A DNA stretch of 64,000 nt from Schaalia radingae (lineage in GTDB: Bacteria; Actinomycetota; Actinomycetes; Actinomycetales; Actinomycetaceae). The notes under the pieces are model-generated. The model saw only the letters and a list, made by a program, of their open reading frames with translations. It searched no databases and was not told where the DNA came from. Position 1 is the stretch's first letter; each line of letters opens with the position of its first letter. This document shows, in pieces, positions 50,714 to 58,515 of the stretch. The stretch covers positions 682,001 through 746,000 of the forward strand of contig NZ_LT629792.1 in NCBI RefSeq assembly GCF_900106055.1. Direction: 5' to 3'. A program made the translations under genes and the position numbers.

Positions 50714-51451
50714 TCATTTGCGTATGTCGATCACCACGCGCATCGGGTCTTCAAGAATTCCAATCTGATAGACGCGCTGTTGATCCATACCGATCACAAC
50801 ATGCGTGCGCCCTTCAAATGTGCCGTCCTCAATGATCGACAGCGGCCCGATATTGAGCAGAGGAGGCCCCGAGTAATACACGTTCTGATCTTCTTCCTCC
50901 AGCGGCATGGCAGTGCCCTCGATGCCCACATCCAGGAAGGTTGCGCCGCGGATCTTCAGCGGCAATCCGCGTCCTTGCTCAAGAGGCTGAGCCGCACGGT
51001 CAACGTACCAGCCAGGTAGGCCCTCACCTGAAAATTCGATGACGAAACGGTAGAAGTTCTCATGTTCTCCCACTCGCATGTCATGGAAGATGAGCTGGCT
51101 GCCTTCAACAGGAGCGGATTCCTGATGAGTGGGACCGTCAATCCATTGATCGACGTTCACTGGCAACGTTGCATCTTTTTCGTCTGAGAGGTTCGCTTCC
51201 GGCTCATTGGGTGTCGCGGATGAATCCGTGTCGCTGCCGGAGTCGGAAACATCCGATTCATCCGGTGTCTGCGGCGTGTCGGGTGTGCTTTGCTGAGAAT
51301 GCTCGCTGGCACCGGATGCAGAGGCACCCTCGTCAGGAGTTGATGAACAACCGGCGACAAGGAGGCTGGCTGCGGCAATCCCTGCTGCGACAGCAGGCAG
51401 AAAAGCACTGTCACGTTTTGATCCCTCGTCGTGCGGTCCGGGCAGCACCAT
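50714..51451 (-). CDS. Lipoprotein with AMIN-like domain
   Basis: 245 residues from the ATG at 51451, nine bases after AAGGAG. Signal with lipobox VAGC near residue 35, then about 70 residues of Ser/Asp/Glu-rich spacer, then a beta-rich domain with FYRFVIEFSGEGLPGWYV and VYQIGILEDPMRVVIDIRK at the C terminus, the pattern of the actinobacterial AMIN-like domain. AMIN domains bind cell-wall polymers, so an envelope role is likely. No catalytic residues seen. Divergent from gpsA. Confidence 0.8.
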   Translation of the reverse strand: MVLPGPHDEGSKRDSAFLPAVAAGIAAASLLVAGCSSTPDEGASASGASEHSQQSTPDTPQTPDESDVSDSGSDTDSSATPNEPEANLSDEKDATLPVNVDQWIDGPTHQESAPVEGSQLIFHDMRVGEHENFYRFVIEFSGEGLPGWYVDRAAQPLEQGRGLPLKIRGATFLDVGIEGTAMPLEEEDQNVYYSGPPLLNIGPLSIIEDGTFEGRTHVVIGMDQQRVYQIGILEDPMRVVIDIRK

Positions 51452-51582
51452 GATCACAATCTCCTTACAGGGCGTCGCTTATGCGCACTCGTGCGCATGT
51501 GGCAGTACCCAAAAGCTTATCTCCCATTTTTCGTACTTGTGGCTCAACCGCGATCTGAGTGCCCGCGCAGTAGAGTTGATGT

Positions 51583-52689
51583 ATGACATCTCACGCAACG
51601 ACCGGCTACGACGCTCACTCCCACACGCCTCCGGCGGACAGCTCCGAGGAACGGGCAGGCGCATCTGAACAGCGCTTCACCCACGCCAGCGTGCTGGGCA
51701 CCGGAGCATGGGGAACAACCTTCGCGCACATCCTGAGCCAGGCCGGCCTCACCGTGTCGATGTGGGGTAGGAACGAGGGCGTCGTCGACTTCATCAACTC
51801 TCATGAAAACTCAACCTACCTGCCTGGTGTCACACTGTCCGATGCGATTAACGCGACGACCGACATCCGGCAGTGCATTCAGGACTCGAACCTGTTATGC
51901 ATCGCCGTGCCCGTGGGGGCGGTGCGCGCCACTTTGGAACAGGCCACACCCGCACTGGACCCCGATGCCACATTGCTGTCCCTGGCCAAGGGTCTTGAAC
52001 TGGACACGCTGCACACAGTCCATTCAGTGATCTGCGAGGCAACCGGCTTCGCACCGACCAGCGTGGCCGTCATGTCCGGTCCGAACCTGTCGCGCGAAAT
52101 TGCCGACCGTCAGCCGACGGCAACGGTCGTGGCATGTGAGGACATCGAGCGCGCCACGATGATCGCACGCACCTGCCACACGTCAACATTCCGCCCCTAC
52201 GTGAGCGGCGACGTACTTGGATGCGAAATCGCCGGTGCTGTCAAGAACGTCATCGCCGTTGCCATTGGAGCCGCCGAGGGAATGGGCCTGGGAATCAACA
52301 CGCGTGCCACACTGATCACCCGCGGCCTTGCTGAAATGACCCGTCTGGGTACGACACTGGGAGCCAGTGCCGACACCTTCGCCGGTCTTGCCGGTATCGG
52401 TGACCTTGTGGCGACCTGCTCATCGAAACTGTCGCGTAACTACTCGCTGGGTGTGCGCATGGGCCGCGGAGCTTCCCTGGACGAAGCGCTCGAACTGTCT
52501 CCCGGTGTGGTGGAAGGTGTGCGCTCCGCACTTCCGATCCTGCAGCTGGCTCGCGCTCACGATGTGGATATGCCGATCACGGAGAGCGTGGTGCGCGTGG
52601 TCCATGACGGTGACTCCATTGAGCACATGGGTCAGATGCTCATGTCGCGCCCTCAGAAGATGGACGGGTGGCGCATCGAACTGCTGTGA
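51583..52689 (+). CDS. gpsA: Glycerol-3-phosphate dehydrogenase [NAD(P)+]
   Basis: 368 residues. The Rossmann loop VLGTGAWGTTFAH is at residues 37-49, after an unusually long polar N-terminal tail (His/Ser/Glu-rich), which could mean a later start; no better start is visible. VMSGPNLSREIA, GAVKNVIAVAIGAAEGMGLG with the catalytic Lys, and FAGLAGIGDLVATCSS-KLSRNYSLG are the GpsA blocks. It makes sn-glycerol 3-phosphate for phospholipids. Followed by ddl. Confidence 0.93.
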   Translation: MTSHATTGYDAHSHTPPADSSEERAGASEQRFTHASVLGTGAWGTTFAHILSQAGLTVSMWGRNEGVVDFINSHENSTYLPGVTLSDAINATTDIRQCIQDSNLLCIAVPVGAVRATLEQATPALDPDATLLSLAKGLELDTLHTVHSVICEATGFAPTSVAVMSGPNLSREIADRQPTATVVACEDIERATMIARTCHTSTFRPYVSGDVLGCEIAGAVKNVIAVAIGAAEGMGLGINTRATLITRGLAEMTRLGTTLGASADTFAGLAGIGDLVATCSSKLSRNYSLGVRMGRGASLDEALELSPGVVEGVRSALPILQLARAHDVDMPITESVVRVVHDGDSIEHMGQMLMSRPQKMDGWRIELL

Positions 52690-52750
52690 ACCGAGGCATC
52701 AGGGGGCGCCCTCGTCAATAAACGCGGCGGACGGCGGTAGGCTTAACGCC

Positions 52751-53890
52751 ATGATGACTCAAGCCCGACCCCGTGTCCTCATGGTTTTTGGAGGACAATC
52801 AAGCGAACACGAGATTTCGTGCGCCACTGCCGCAGGGATCCTTTCAGCGATCGACCGCGACGTGTGGGACATTGTGCCGGTGGGCATTACGAAGGATGGC
52901 CAGTGGGTGCGCGTCAGTGACAACCCTGATGACCTTGAATTCCACGACGGGCATGGGCACGAAGTCACCGCGACGGGCGCACACGTGGTGTGGGGGCCGC
53001 ACGGACACCTCTTTGAACTGTCAGACAGTGACGAGGGTGGCCAGGGCCTGCGGACGGCACGCGATCTGGGAGCAATCGACGTTGTGTTCCCGCTGCTGCA
53101 TGGCCCCTACGGTGAGGACGGCACAATCCAGGGGCTCCTGGAGATGGTTGGCGTGCGCTACGTGGGATGCGGTGTGGCAGCTTCTGCGGTGTGCATGGAT
53201 AAGCACCTGACTAAGACAGTGCTCAGCCAGGCTGGCGTAGACGTAGGGCGCTGGGAGTTGGTGACGGCTGAGCAGTGGTCGCATCACAAGGACGATGCGC
53301 ACGAGCGGATCCGTGCCCTCGGATTGCCTCTGTTTGTCAAGCCATGTCGCGCTGGATCCTCCATCGGTATCACGCGTGTGGACCAGTGGGAGCAGCTGGA
53401 CCAGGCGATCGAAGAAGCACACGCACACGATCCGCGCGTCATCGTCGAATCAATGTTGCAGGGGCGCGAAGTTGAATGCGCCGTCTTGGCCACCCGCGCT
53501 GAGACAGGGGAGCGGGCTCCGGCTCGTGCCGCAGTTCTGGGTGAGATTATCGTGCCTGACGGCGAGTTTTACGATTTCAACTCCAAGTACGTGGACGCGG
53601 AAGCTGCCACGCTCAAGTGTCCTGCAGATTTAAAGAAGGCAGACGCCGACCGGATCCGTGATGTTGCGATCCAGGCGTTTGCCGCGGTGGGTGGTGAAGG
53701 ACTCTCACGCGTTGACTTCTTCTTCAACGACTCAACCGGCGCCATTACCGTGAACGAAATCAACACCATGCCGGGGTTCACTCCCATTTCGCTGTACCCG
53801 CGCATGTGGGAGAGCTCCGGAGTGGATTACGGTCAGCTGCTCGATACTTTGCTGCGCGAAGCACTTGCACGCCCGCTTGGGCTTCGCTGA
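52751..53890 (+). CDS. ddl: D-alanine-D-alanine ligase
   Basis: 379 residues from the ATG at 52751 (second ATG three bases on). ATP-grasp ligase joining two D-Ala for peptidoglycan. VFGGQSSEHEISC contains the N-terminal Glu of the Ddl signature; LHGPYGEDGTIQGLLEM is the next motif. PLFVKPCRAGSSIGI, YDFNSKYV and VNEINTMPGFTPISLYP complete the D-Ala-binding site with its Tyr. It is about 15 residues longer than E. coli DdlA. A separate ATP-grasp gene follows 25 bases later. The gap before it holds one copy of the repeated word CGCCCTCGTC. Confidence 0.94.
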   Translation: MMTQARPRVLMVFGGQSSEHEISCATAAGILSAIDRDVWDIVPVGITKDGQWVRVSDNPDDLEFHDGHGHEVTATGAHVVWGPHGHLFELSDSDEGGQGLRTARDLGAIDVVFPLLHGPYGEDGTIQGLLEMVGVRYVGCGVAASAVCMDKHLTKTVLSQAGVDVGRWELVTAEQWSHHKDDAHERIRALGLPLFVKPCRAGSSIGITRVDQWEQLDQAIEEAHAHDPRVIVESMLQGREVECAVLATRAETGERAPARAAVLGEIIVPDGEFYDFNSKYVDAEAATLKCPADLKKADADRIRDVAIQAFAAVGGEGLSRVDFFFNDSTGAITVNEINTMPGFTPISLYPRMWESSGVDYGQLLDTLLREALARPLGLR

Positions 53891-53915
53891 GATCCGATCG
53901 GGGTAATGTGGAGTC

Positions 53916-54830
53916 ATGTCGAAACCGAAGGTAACGCTCGTAACGTCAGCGGAAATGCCTGACCTGTACACCAATGATGTCGGACTTCTTGATGCACTGG
54001 TCGAGCGAGGTACCGATCCGCACATTGCAGTGTGGAACGACCCGAACGTAAACTGGGATGATGCCGGTGTCAGCGTCGTCCGCTCAGTGTCGGACTACGC
54101 CACTGACCGTGATGCCTTCATCCAGTGGAGCCGCTCGGTTCCACGTTTACTCAACCACCCCGATGTGCTGGAGTGGAACTCGGATAAGCACTACATGATT
54201 GAGTTGGAGAAGCGTGGCCTTCCGGTGATTCCCACGATGTGGTTGGAGCCGGAACAGAACCTGTCGAAGCATCAGGTGCATGCACGTTTTCCCGCCTCGG
54301 GTGACTTCGTCGTGAAGCCGGCTGTGTCCTCGGGTGTGCGCGATGTGGGTCGGTACTCCGCCAACGACACGAAGCAGCGTCAGGCCGCGATCATGCACGC
54401 GATGACGATGCTGTCGGAGGGCCGTTCGGTCATGGTGCAGCGCTACCTGGAGGACATCGATATTCACGGTGAGATCTCGCTTCTGTTCTTCAACGGCCTG
54501 GTTTCGCACTCGGTTGAAAAAACCGCAATGCTGTCCCCGGACACCATGTCGGCACCTGTGTTCCGTGAATCAGTGGTCGAGGCGCGTGACGCGAGTGCCG
54601 AGCAGTGGCAGTGGGGCGAGTTGATCCGCTCCATCCTGCATTCCTATGTGCGTGATCGGATGGGCCGCGACGAGCTGTTCCTGTATAACCGGGTTGATCT
54701 TGTCCCCGACGGGCAGGGCTCGTTCAGGGTGATGGAAGTGTCACTGGTGGATGCGGACCTGTATCTTGCCTCGTCACCTGCCGCCATGAACAACTTTGCT
54801 GACGCTATTGCGATGCGCGCGTTTTGGTGA
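53916..54830 (+). CDS. ATP-grasp domain protein, DcsG/RimK-like
   Basis: 304 residues of the ATP-grasp superfamily. MPDLYTNDVGLLDALVERG is a pre-ATP-grasp domain; later come WNSDKHYMIELEKRGLPVIPT, FVVKPAVSSGVRDVGRY (ATP-grasp Lys) and the Mg-binding end ELFLYNRVDLVPDGQGSFRVMEVSLVDAD. It resembles the O-ureido-serine ligase DcsG and glutathione-synthase-like enzymes that join a carboxylate to an amine or similar nucleophile. Substrate unknown. Its place directly behind ddl suggests cell-wall or amino-acid-derivative chemistry, but this is context only. Confidence 0.75.
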   Translation: MSKPKVTLVTSAEMPDLYTNDVGLLDALVERGTDPHIAVWNDPNVNWDDAGVSVVRSVSDYATDRDAFIQWSRSVPRLLNHPDVLEWNSDKHYMIELEKRGLPVIPTMWLEPEQNLSKHQVHARFPASGDFVVKPAVSSGVRDVGRYSANDTKQRQAAIMHAMTMLSEGRSVMVQRYLEDIDIHGEISLLFFNGLVSHSVEKTAMLSPDTMSAPVFRESVVEARDASAEQWQWGELIRSILHSYVRDRMGRDELFLYNRVDLVPDGQGSFRVMEVSLVDADLYLASSPAAMNNFADAIAMRAFW

Positions 54831-54884
54831 GCATTGTGGTGCTGCGGGCAGGTGCGCTCGCAAGATCCTGTGAGGGCGGCCGGC

Positions 54885-55235
54885 GTGAGCGTTGACGTCA
54901 GCTTTGATGAGTTTGAACAGATGGTGGCGCGTGCAGTCGATGAGATCCCCGAAAGACTGTGGCGAGCAATCGACAATGTTGCATTCATTGTCGAGGACGA
55001 CCCACCCGAAGATTCACTGCACCTGTTGGGTTTGTATGATGGCGTGCCTCTGACTGAGCGCAGCGACTACGCCGGGATGCTGCCGGATCGTATCTTCATA
55101 TTTCGTCGCCCCACCCTGGCCGTGTGCGACACGCTCGAAGAAGTCGAGGACGAGGTACGAACAACGGTCATCCACGAGGTCGCTCACTATTTCGGTGTTG
55201 ACGACGAAGAGCTCGACCAGTGGGGGTGGGGCTAA
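54885..55235 (+). CDS. Small zincin-like metallopeptidase (DUF1025 type)
   Basis: 116 residues from the GTG at 54885. The metal-binding motif is HEVAHYFGVDDEEL (H-E-x2-H-x2-G-x2-D/H), a zincin signature with a third acidic ligand. The N terminus has VSFDEFEQMVARAVDEIPERLW, typical of the family, and FRRPTL. These small proteins are cytosolic; substrates are unknown. Terminal gene of the gpsA-ddl strand, convergent with the next lipoprotein gene. Confidence 0.8.
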   Translation: MSVDVSFDEFEQMVARAVDEIPERLWRAIDNVAFIVEDDPPEDSLHLLGLYDGVPLTERSDYAGMLPDRIFIFRRPTLAVCDTLEEVEDEVRTTVIHEVAHYFGVDDEELDQWGWG

Positions 55236-55250
55236 GCAACCCGCTTTGGC

Positions 55251-56528
55251 CTATTTATTGGGGACCAGCAGGCGAGCCTCAGGACCGGGTTCGTCGATGA
55301 CGATGTGCCCATCAAAGACCCTGAAATCTTCCCCGGGAATTTCGTGCTGAGTCTTTCCGTCGGGGGTGACGATGAAGTACCCGTCATCAGTTCTCATCAC
55401 AACGAATCTTCCGTCGGCTGCCACGGCTTTGACTTCGCCCATATCGTCGAAGTTAAAGCCAGTGGTGGCGAACAGGCTATCGCGGTCGTGCCTGATCGTC
55501 ACGACGTTTCCCTTGGCGTCGACGCTGGCAGGGCCATCTTCCCGATGGGCAAACATCGCCGAGGACGGAACCAGAGAATGACTGACCACGCTATCGGCAA
55601 GCTCTTCACTGAATCCCTTGAAGGTACCCTTTTCTGTGCCGTCGTAGGCGTAAATTGTATGTTCGGCTTCCTCGTCATCTGCTGAGGAGTCGTAGACGAT
55701 GTATCCGTCGCTGAACGTCTGAACCCAGCTTTCTTTGCCGCCCACGGGGTCCATTGTGGGTTCGCCTGTTTCGAGGTCGTATGCCGTGATCTGCTTTTCG
55801 CCGTTATCGCACACCAGAACCTCTTCAGCAATTGTGCAGTCGGCTCCGTGAGCGTCGACGGACCACTTGGTGCCGCTGCCGTCCAGTGCCACTGCCGCGA
55901 TCATGTCGCCCGTGAAATTGACGTCGAGGGCAGCATACACCACGTTGTCACGTATGCCGAATGGCTTGATGCTCCTAATGACACCGCCTTTGATTTCGAG
56001 CAGTGGTGTCCGCTTGCCTGTCTCACCGTCGAAAAGCTCCGCGTAACCATCATCAGACACTCTGCCGTCAGAGCTATAAAAGCAGATGGTGCTGCCGTTG
56101 ACGGAATGGTTCGGGGTCTCTGCGCACTGCATGTAGTCTTCAGTGTCGCTCCACATGACTTGTCCATCCGGAATGCTGATGCCTTGGGCTGCAAGGTGAT
56201 CGTCGGCATTCCAGGCAACGTAATAAGAGGAGTCAGCTGCCACCGCTTGCAAGGTGGTGGCGTCGTTCTTGTTGAACTCTATTTCCTCGAAACCGTTGAT
56301 GTAAGCGGGGTCAACCCAAGATCCTTCTTCAGCGACGATAGCAATCGGGTCATAGGTGGGGATCTCACCATCGGCAGATGCTGTGCCACCGCCACTGGCA
56401 TTGTCATCACTCTTAGTAGCACCGCCTCCGCTGGAACACCCGACCAGAAGGCCAAGCGATAACAATGCGCTGAGGGTGATGATTCCTGCGTTCCGGTGAC
56501 CTGATCGTGCGCGACGTGGGAACGACAT
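55251..56528 (-). CDS. Lipoprotein with predicted beta-propeller repeats
   Basis: 425 residues. AAAGGAGA lies seven bases before the ATG. The lipobox VGC is near residue 31, followed by a Gly/Ser-rich spacer. The rest has recurrent Asp/Gly-rich strands such as YAELFDGETGKRTPLLE, VALDGSGTKWSVDA, ITAYDLETGEPT and FIVTPDGKTQ at roughly 40-residue spacing, like PQQ/YVTN-type propeller blades. No enzyme motif seen. An extracellular binding or sensing role is possible. I do not recognise a named family. Confidence 0.75.
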   Translation of the reverse strand: MSFPRRARSGHRNAGIITLSALLSLGLLVGCSSGGGATKSDDNASGGGTASADGEIPTYDPIAIVAEEGSWVDPAYINGFEEIEFNKNDATTLQAVAADSSYYVAWNADDHLAAQGISIPDGQVMWSDTEDYMQCAETPNHSVNGSTICFYSSDGRVSDDGYAELFDGETGKRTPLLEIKGGVIRSIKPFGIRDNVVYAALDVNFTGDMIAAVALDGSGTKWSVDAHGADCTIAEEVLVCDNGEKQITAYDLETGEPTMDPVGGKESWVQTFSDGYIVYDSSADDEEAEHTIYAYDGTEKGTFKGFSEELADSVVSHSLVPSSAMFAHREDGPASVDAKGNVVTIRHDRDSLFATTGFNFDDMGEVKAVAADGRFVVMRTDDGYFIVTPDGKTQHEIPGEDFRVFDGHIVIDEPGPEARLLVPNK

Positions 56529-56816
56529 CGCTCGTCTCCTTTACATATGCTTAAGAAGCGGTCTTTTTCGCATGATACTAGGCAAAACATGGGTGCTGAG
56601 GTGGAAGTGCGGCGATCAGGATCGATGCTGCAGAATTGATGCAGAACTTTCACTAACATGTTCCGAATTGTTTACGGTGATGTTGCGAACGATGGAGCGT
56701 GCAGCGGTGAACGCGGGACGTGTTCGATGCCACCGTCGGAGGCGGCGTGAGAATTTTCAGGTCCGGCGTGAACTCTGATAGAGTTAGCATTCGTTGCACC
56801 GGTCGGTGCGGCAATG

Positions 56817-56889
56817 GTGGCTGTAGTTCAGCTGGTAGAGCACCTGGTTGTGGTCCAGGACGTCGCGGGTTCGAGCCCCGTCAGCCACC
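56817..56889 (+). tRNA. tRNA-His (anticodon GTG)
   Basis: Acceptor GTGGCTG pairs with CAGCCAC. Anticodon stem CCTGG/CCAGG encloses TTGTGGT, giving GTG at 56850-56852; T arm GGGTTCGAGCCC. G at 56816 opposite discriminator C at 56889 supplies the G-1 identity element of tRNA-His. A GATAGAGTT upstream (56777-56785), inside an AACTCT-GAT-AGAGTT repeat, may be the -10 region. Confidence 0.95.
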
Positions 56890-56899
56890 CCCAGGGAAG

Positions 56900-56927
56900 C
56901 CCCGTAGCCTTGAGGTTGCGGGGTTTT
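56900..56927 (+). terminator. Terminator after tRNA-His
   Basis: CCCCG pairs with CGGGG, with an inner CCT-TG-AGG stem, and TTTT follows immediately, eleven bases after the tRNA. Confidence 0.75.
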
Positions 56928-56947
56928 CGCTTGAATACGCGGAGTCT

Positions 56948-57937
56948 TCACCTGTTGCAAGCGGTGAGCTCGTTTTCGACCTGACGGATCGTGTCCTCAG
57001 GAAAAAGGTCGGGTGCCTGTTCGAACAGGATGCGTGCAGACATGTGCGCTGACGCCGGATGTGCTTCCACGAATGCCAAAAGCTCAGGTGCCAGTTTCTG
57101 CAGGATCGCGCGTGCCTGAGGAACTGCCAGGAGGCGATCGACTCGCATGTCGATCCCCACTCGGCGCGTATCTGTATAGGACTTCCACGTCATCGCAGCA
57201 CCCTCGAGCGGGAAGGGGGAGAAAATGCGCCGCAGGAATGTAACGGAAGCTTGGAACCACTGCGCAACCGCCTGATCTGTGCTTCCCGCTTGCCCGTTAG
57301 CCGTGTGAGCCTTCGCCAGGCTGAGGCCGTGAGCACCCAGAAGGTACATGTGCGCCTCCACGGGCACGTTGTGCGCCATCAGCGCGCTGACCAGATCAGT
57401 CGTATTGGAAGCGGGAACCAGGCCGTCGCTTTGAGTGGTGAACACGAATGTGGGAGGAGTGGATTCGTCAACTGAATCGACCACATCGAGGATCTCCTTA
57501 CCCATCAAAGGGCCGAACTCGGCTCGCGTGACGGGGTAACCAAGGACGAGGGCGTCCGGCCGGTCACCACGCGTCGTTGCGATGGATGCCGCCAGGTGGC
57601 CACCCGCCGAAAAGCCAACTGCAGCTATCTGATGAGGGTCGCTGCCGTACTTGCGTGCGTGTCGACGCACCCATTGCATGCATTCCTGCCCATCGTTAAA
57701 AGACTGCTCCCACGGTGCGTCCTGACCCACTGCGTAGCGGGCGACGAATGCGTTGAATCCTTCAGCTGCGTAGGCGAGCGCTACTGGCTCTGCTTCCCGG
57801 TCCGAGCAGAACTGGTAACCGCCGCCAGGGAAAATCAGGACTGCAGGGCGAAGACCTGTGGACAGCTCCTCGCTTGCGGACAGAGAATAGCCGGTAATTG
57901 TGGCACTGGGAGTGATTGCTTGAGTAAAGACATCCAT
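56948..57937 (-). CDS. Alpha/beta hydrolase, HSL-like esterase
   Basis: About 329 residues from the ATG at 57937 (AGGA 12 bases upstream; an ATG at 57979 is possible). Oxyanion loop AVLIFPGGGYQF, nucleophile elbow VGFSAGGHLAAS, DGLVPASNT with the acid and LLGAHGLSLA with the His: a complete triad. The last 85 residues form a helical extension (YTDTRRVGIDMRVDRLLAV onwards, ending ENELTACNR) beyond the hydrolase core. Family acts on acyl or sugar esters; no substrate is apparent. The HSL-like motif is PGGG rather than HGGG. Convergent with tRNA-His. Confidence 0.85.
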   Translation of the reverse strand: MDVFTQAITPSATITGYSLSASEELSTGLRPAVLIFPGGGYQFCSDREAEPVALAYAAEGFNAFVARYAVGQDAPWEQSFNDGQECMQWVRRHARKYGSDPHQIAAVGFSAGGHLAASIATTRGDRPDALVLGYPVTRAEFGPLMGKEILDVVDSVDESTPPTFVFTTQSDGLVPASNTTDLVSALMAHNVPVEAHMYLLGAHGLSLAKAHTANGQAGSTDQAVAQWFQASVTFLRRIFSPFPLEGAAMTWKSYTDTRRVGIDMRVDRLLAVPQARAILQKLAPELLAFVEAHPASAHMSARILFEQAPDLFPEDTIRQVENELTACNR

Positions 57938-58093
57938 GGTGGTTTCGCATCCTTGGGGTACAACGTGTGAACTGATCATACGCCGACTTTGTTGCAGCCA
58001 GTCGAGTCATTGGAATGCTCTGTGTGTTAGAGCAGTCCAGATGAGGGTCATCTGTGTATTGAATGAGATAGCTGAAGCGACAGGTGTGCCGGT

Positions 58094-58110
58094 TGTTTTC
58101 ACCGAAAACA
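58094..58110. promoter_or_regulatory. Inverted repeat TGTTTTC-ACC-GAAAACA before the second ESX locus
   Basis: Perfect 7-base arms with a 3-base centre, 97 bases upstream of the WXG-like gene and in the divergent gap from the hydrolase. Looks like an operator; TTGTAT and TATGAT elements follow it on the plus strand. Confidence 0.45.
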
Positions 58111-58206
58111 CTTGTATTGTCTAGAGTCTGTATGATAGTGTGATGTGAGACATGATCCACCTCAGTGTCGTGACGGTAGAGCCAGTGCAACCGGACAGGA
58201 TCGACG

Positions 58207-58515
58207 ATGACTTTTTCAATGTCCCCTGAAGAAATGAAACAGCTGTCGAACGATCTGAACCAGCTGTTTTCGGCGTTCTCCACTGTCAAGACGCCAGCTC
58301 ACCCTGGGGTCGGGGTGCTTGGTCAGCCGGAGCTGAGCGATGCATACGAAGCATTTTCCCAAGCCGCACAGACACGTGTTGGGGAAGTCGGGCAATGGTG
58401 TAACAAGACATCTGAGGCCGTTGCGACTGCCAGGAAGCAAAGTGAGCAAACGGACGGGCAATGGGCCCGGAGTTTCAGATATGACCCAGAACGTCAACAC
58501 AAATTCAGGTCGTGA
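58207..58515 (+). CDS. WXG100-like small ESX-associated protein
   Basis: 102 residues. Two predicted helices (SPEEMKQLSNDLNQLFSAF and AYEAFSQAAQTRVGEVGQW) joined by a Pro/Gly-containing turn, the shape of EspC/WXG100 partners. The usual WXG turn itself is not clear; a GQW is near the end of helix 2. AGGA lies eight bases before the ATG. Its last codons overlap the calpain-domain gene (GTGA), so the two are coupled and probably secreted together. Confidence 0.7.
   Translation: MTFSMSPEEMKQLSNDLNQLFSAFSTVKTPAHPGVGVLGQPELSDAYEAFSQAAQTRVGEVGQWCNKTSEAVATARKQSEQTDGQWARSFRYDPERQHKFRS

Noticed and set aside
52367..52750. N-terminal extension of ddl overlapping gpsA
   Set aside because: The sequence before 52751 is out-of-frame gpsA coding; the Ddl core begins right after the ATG at 52751.
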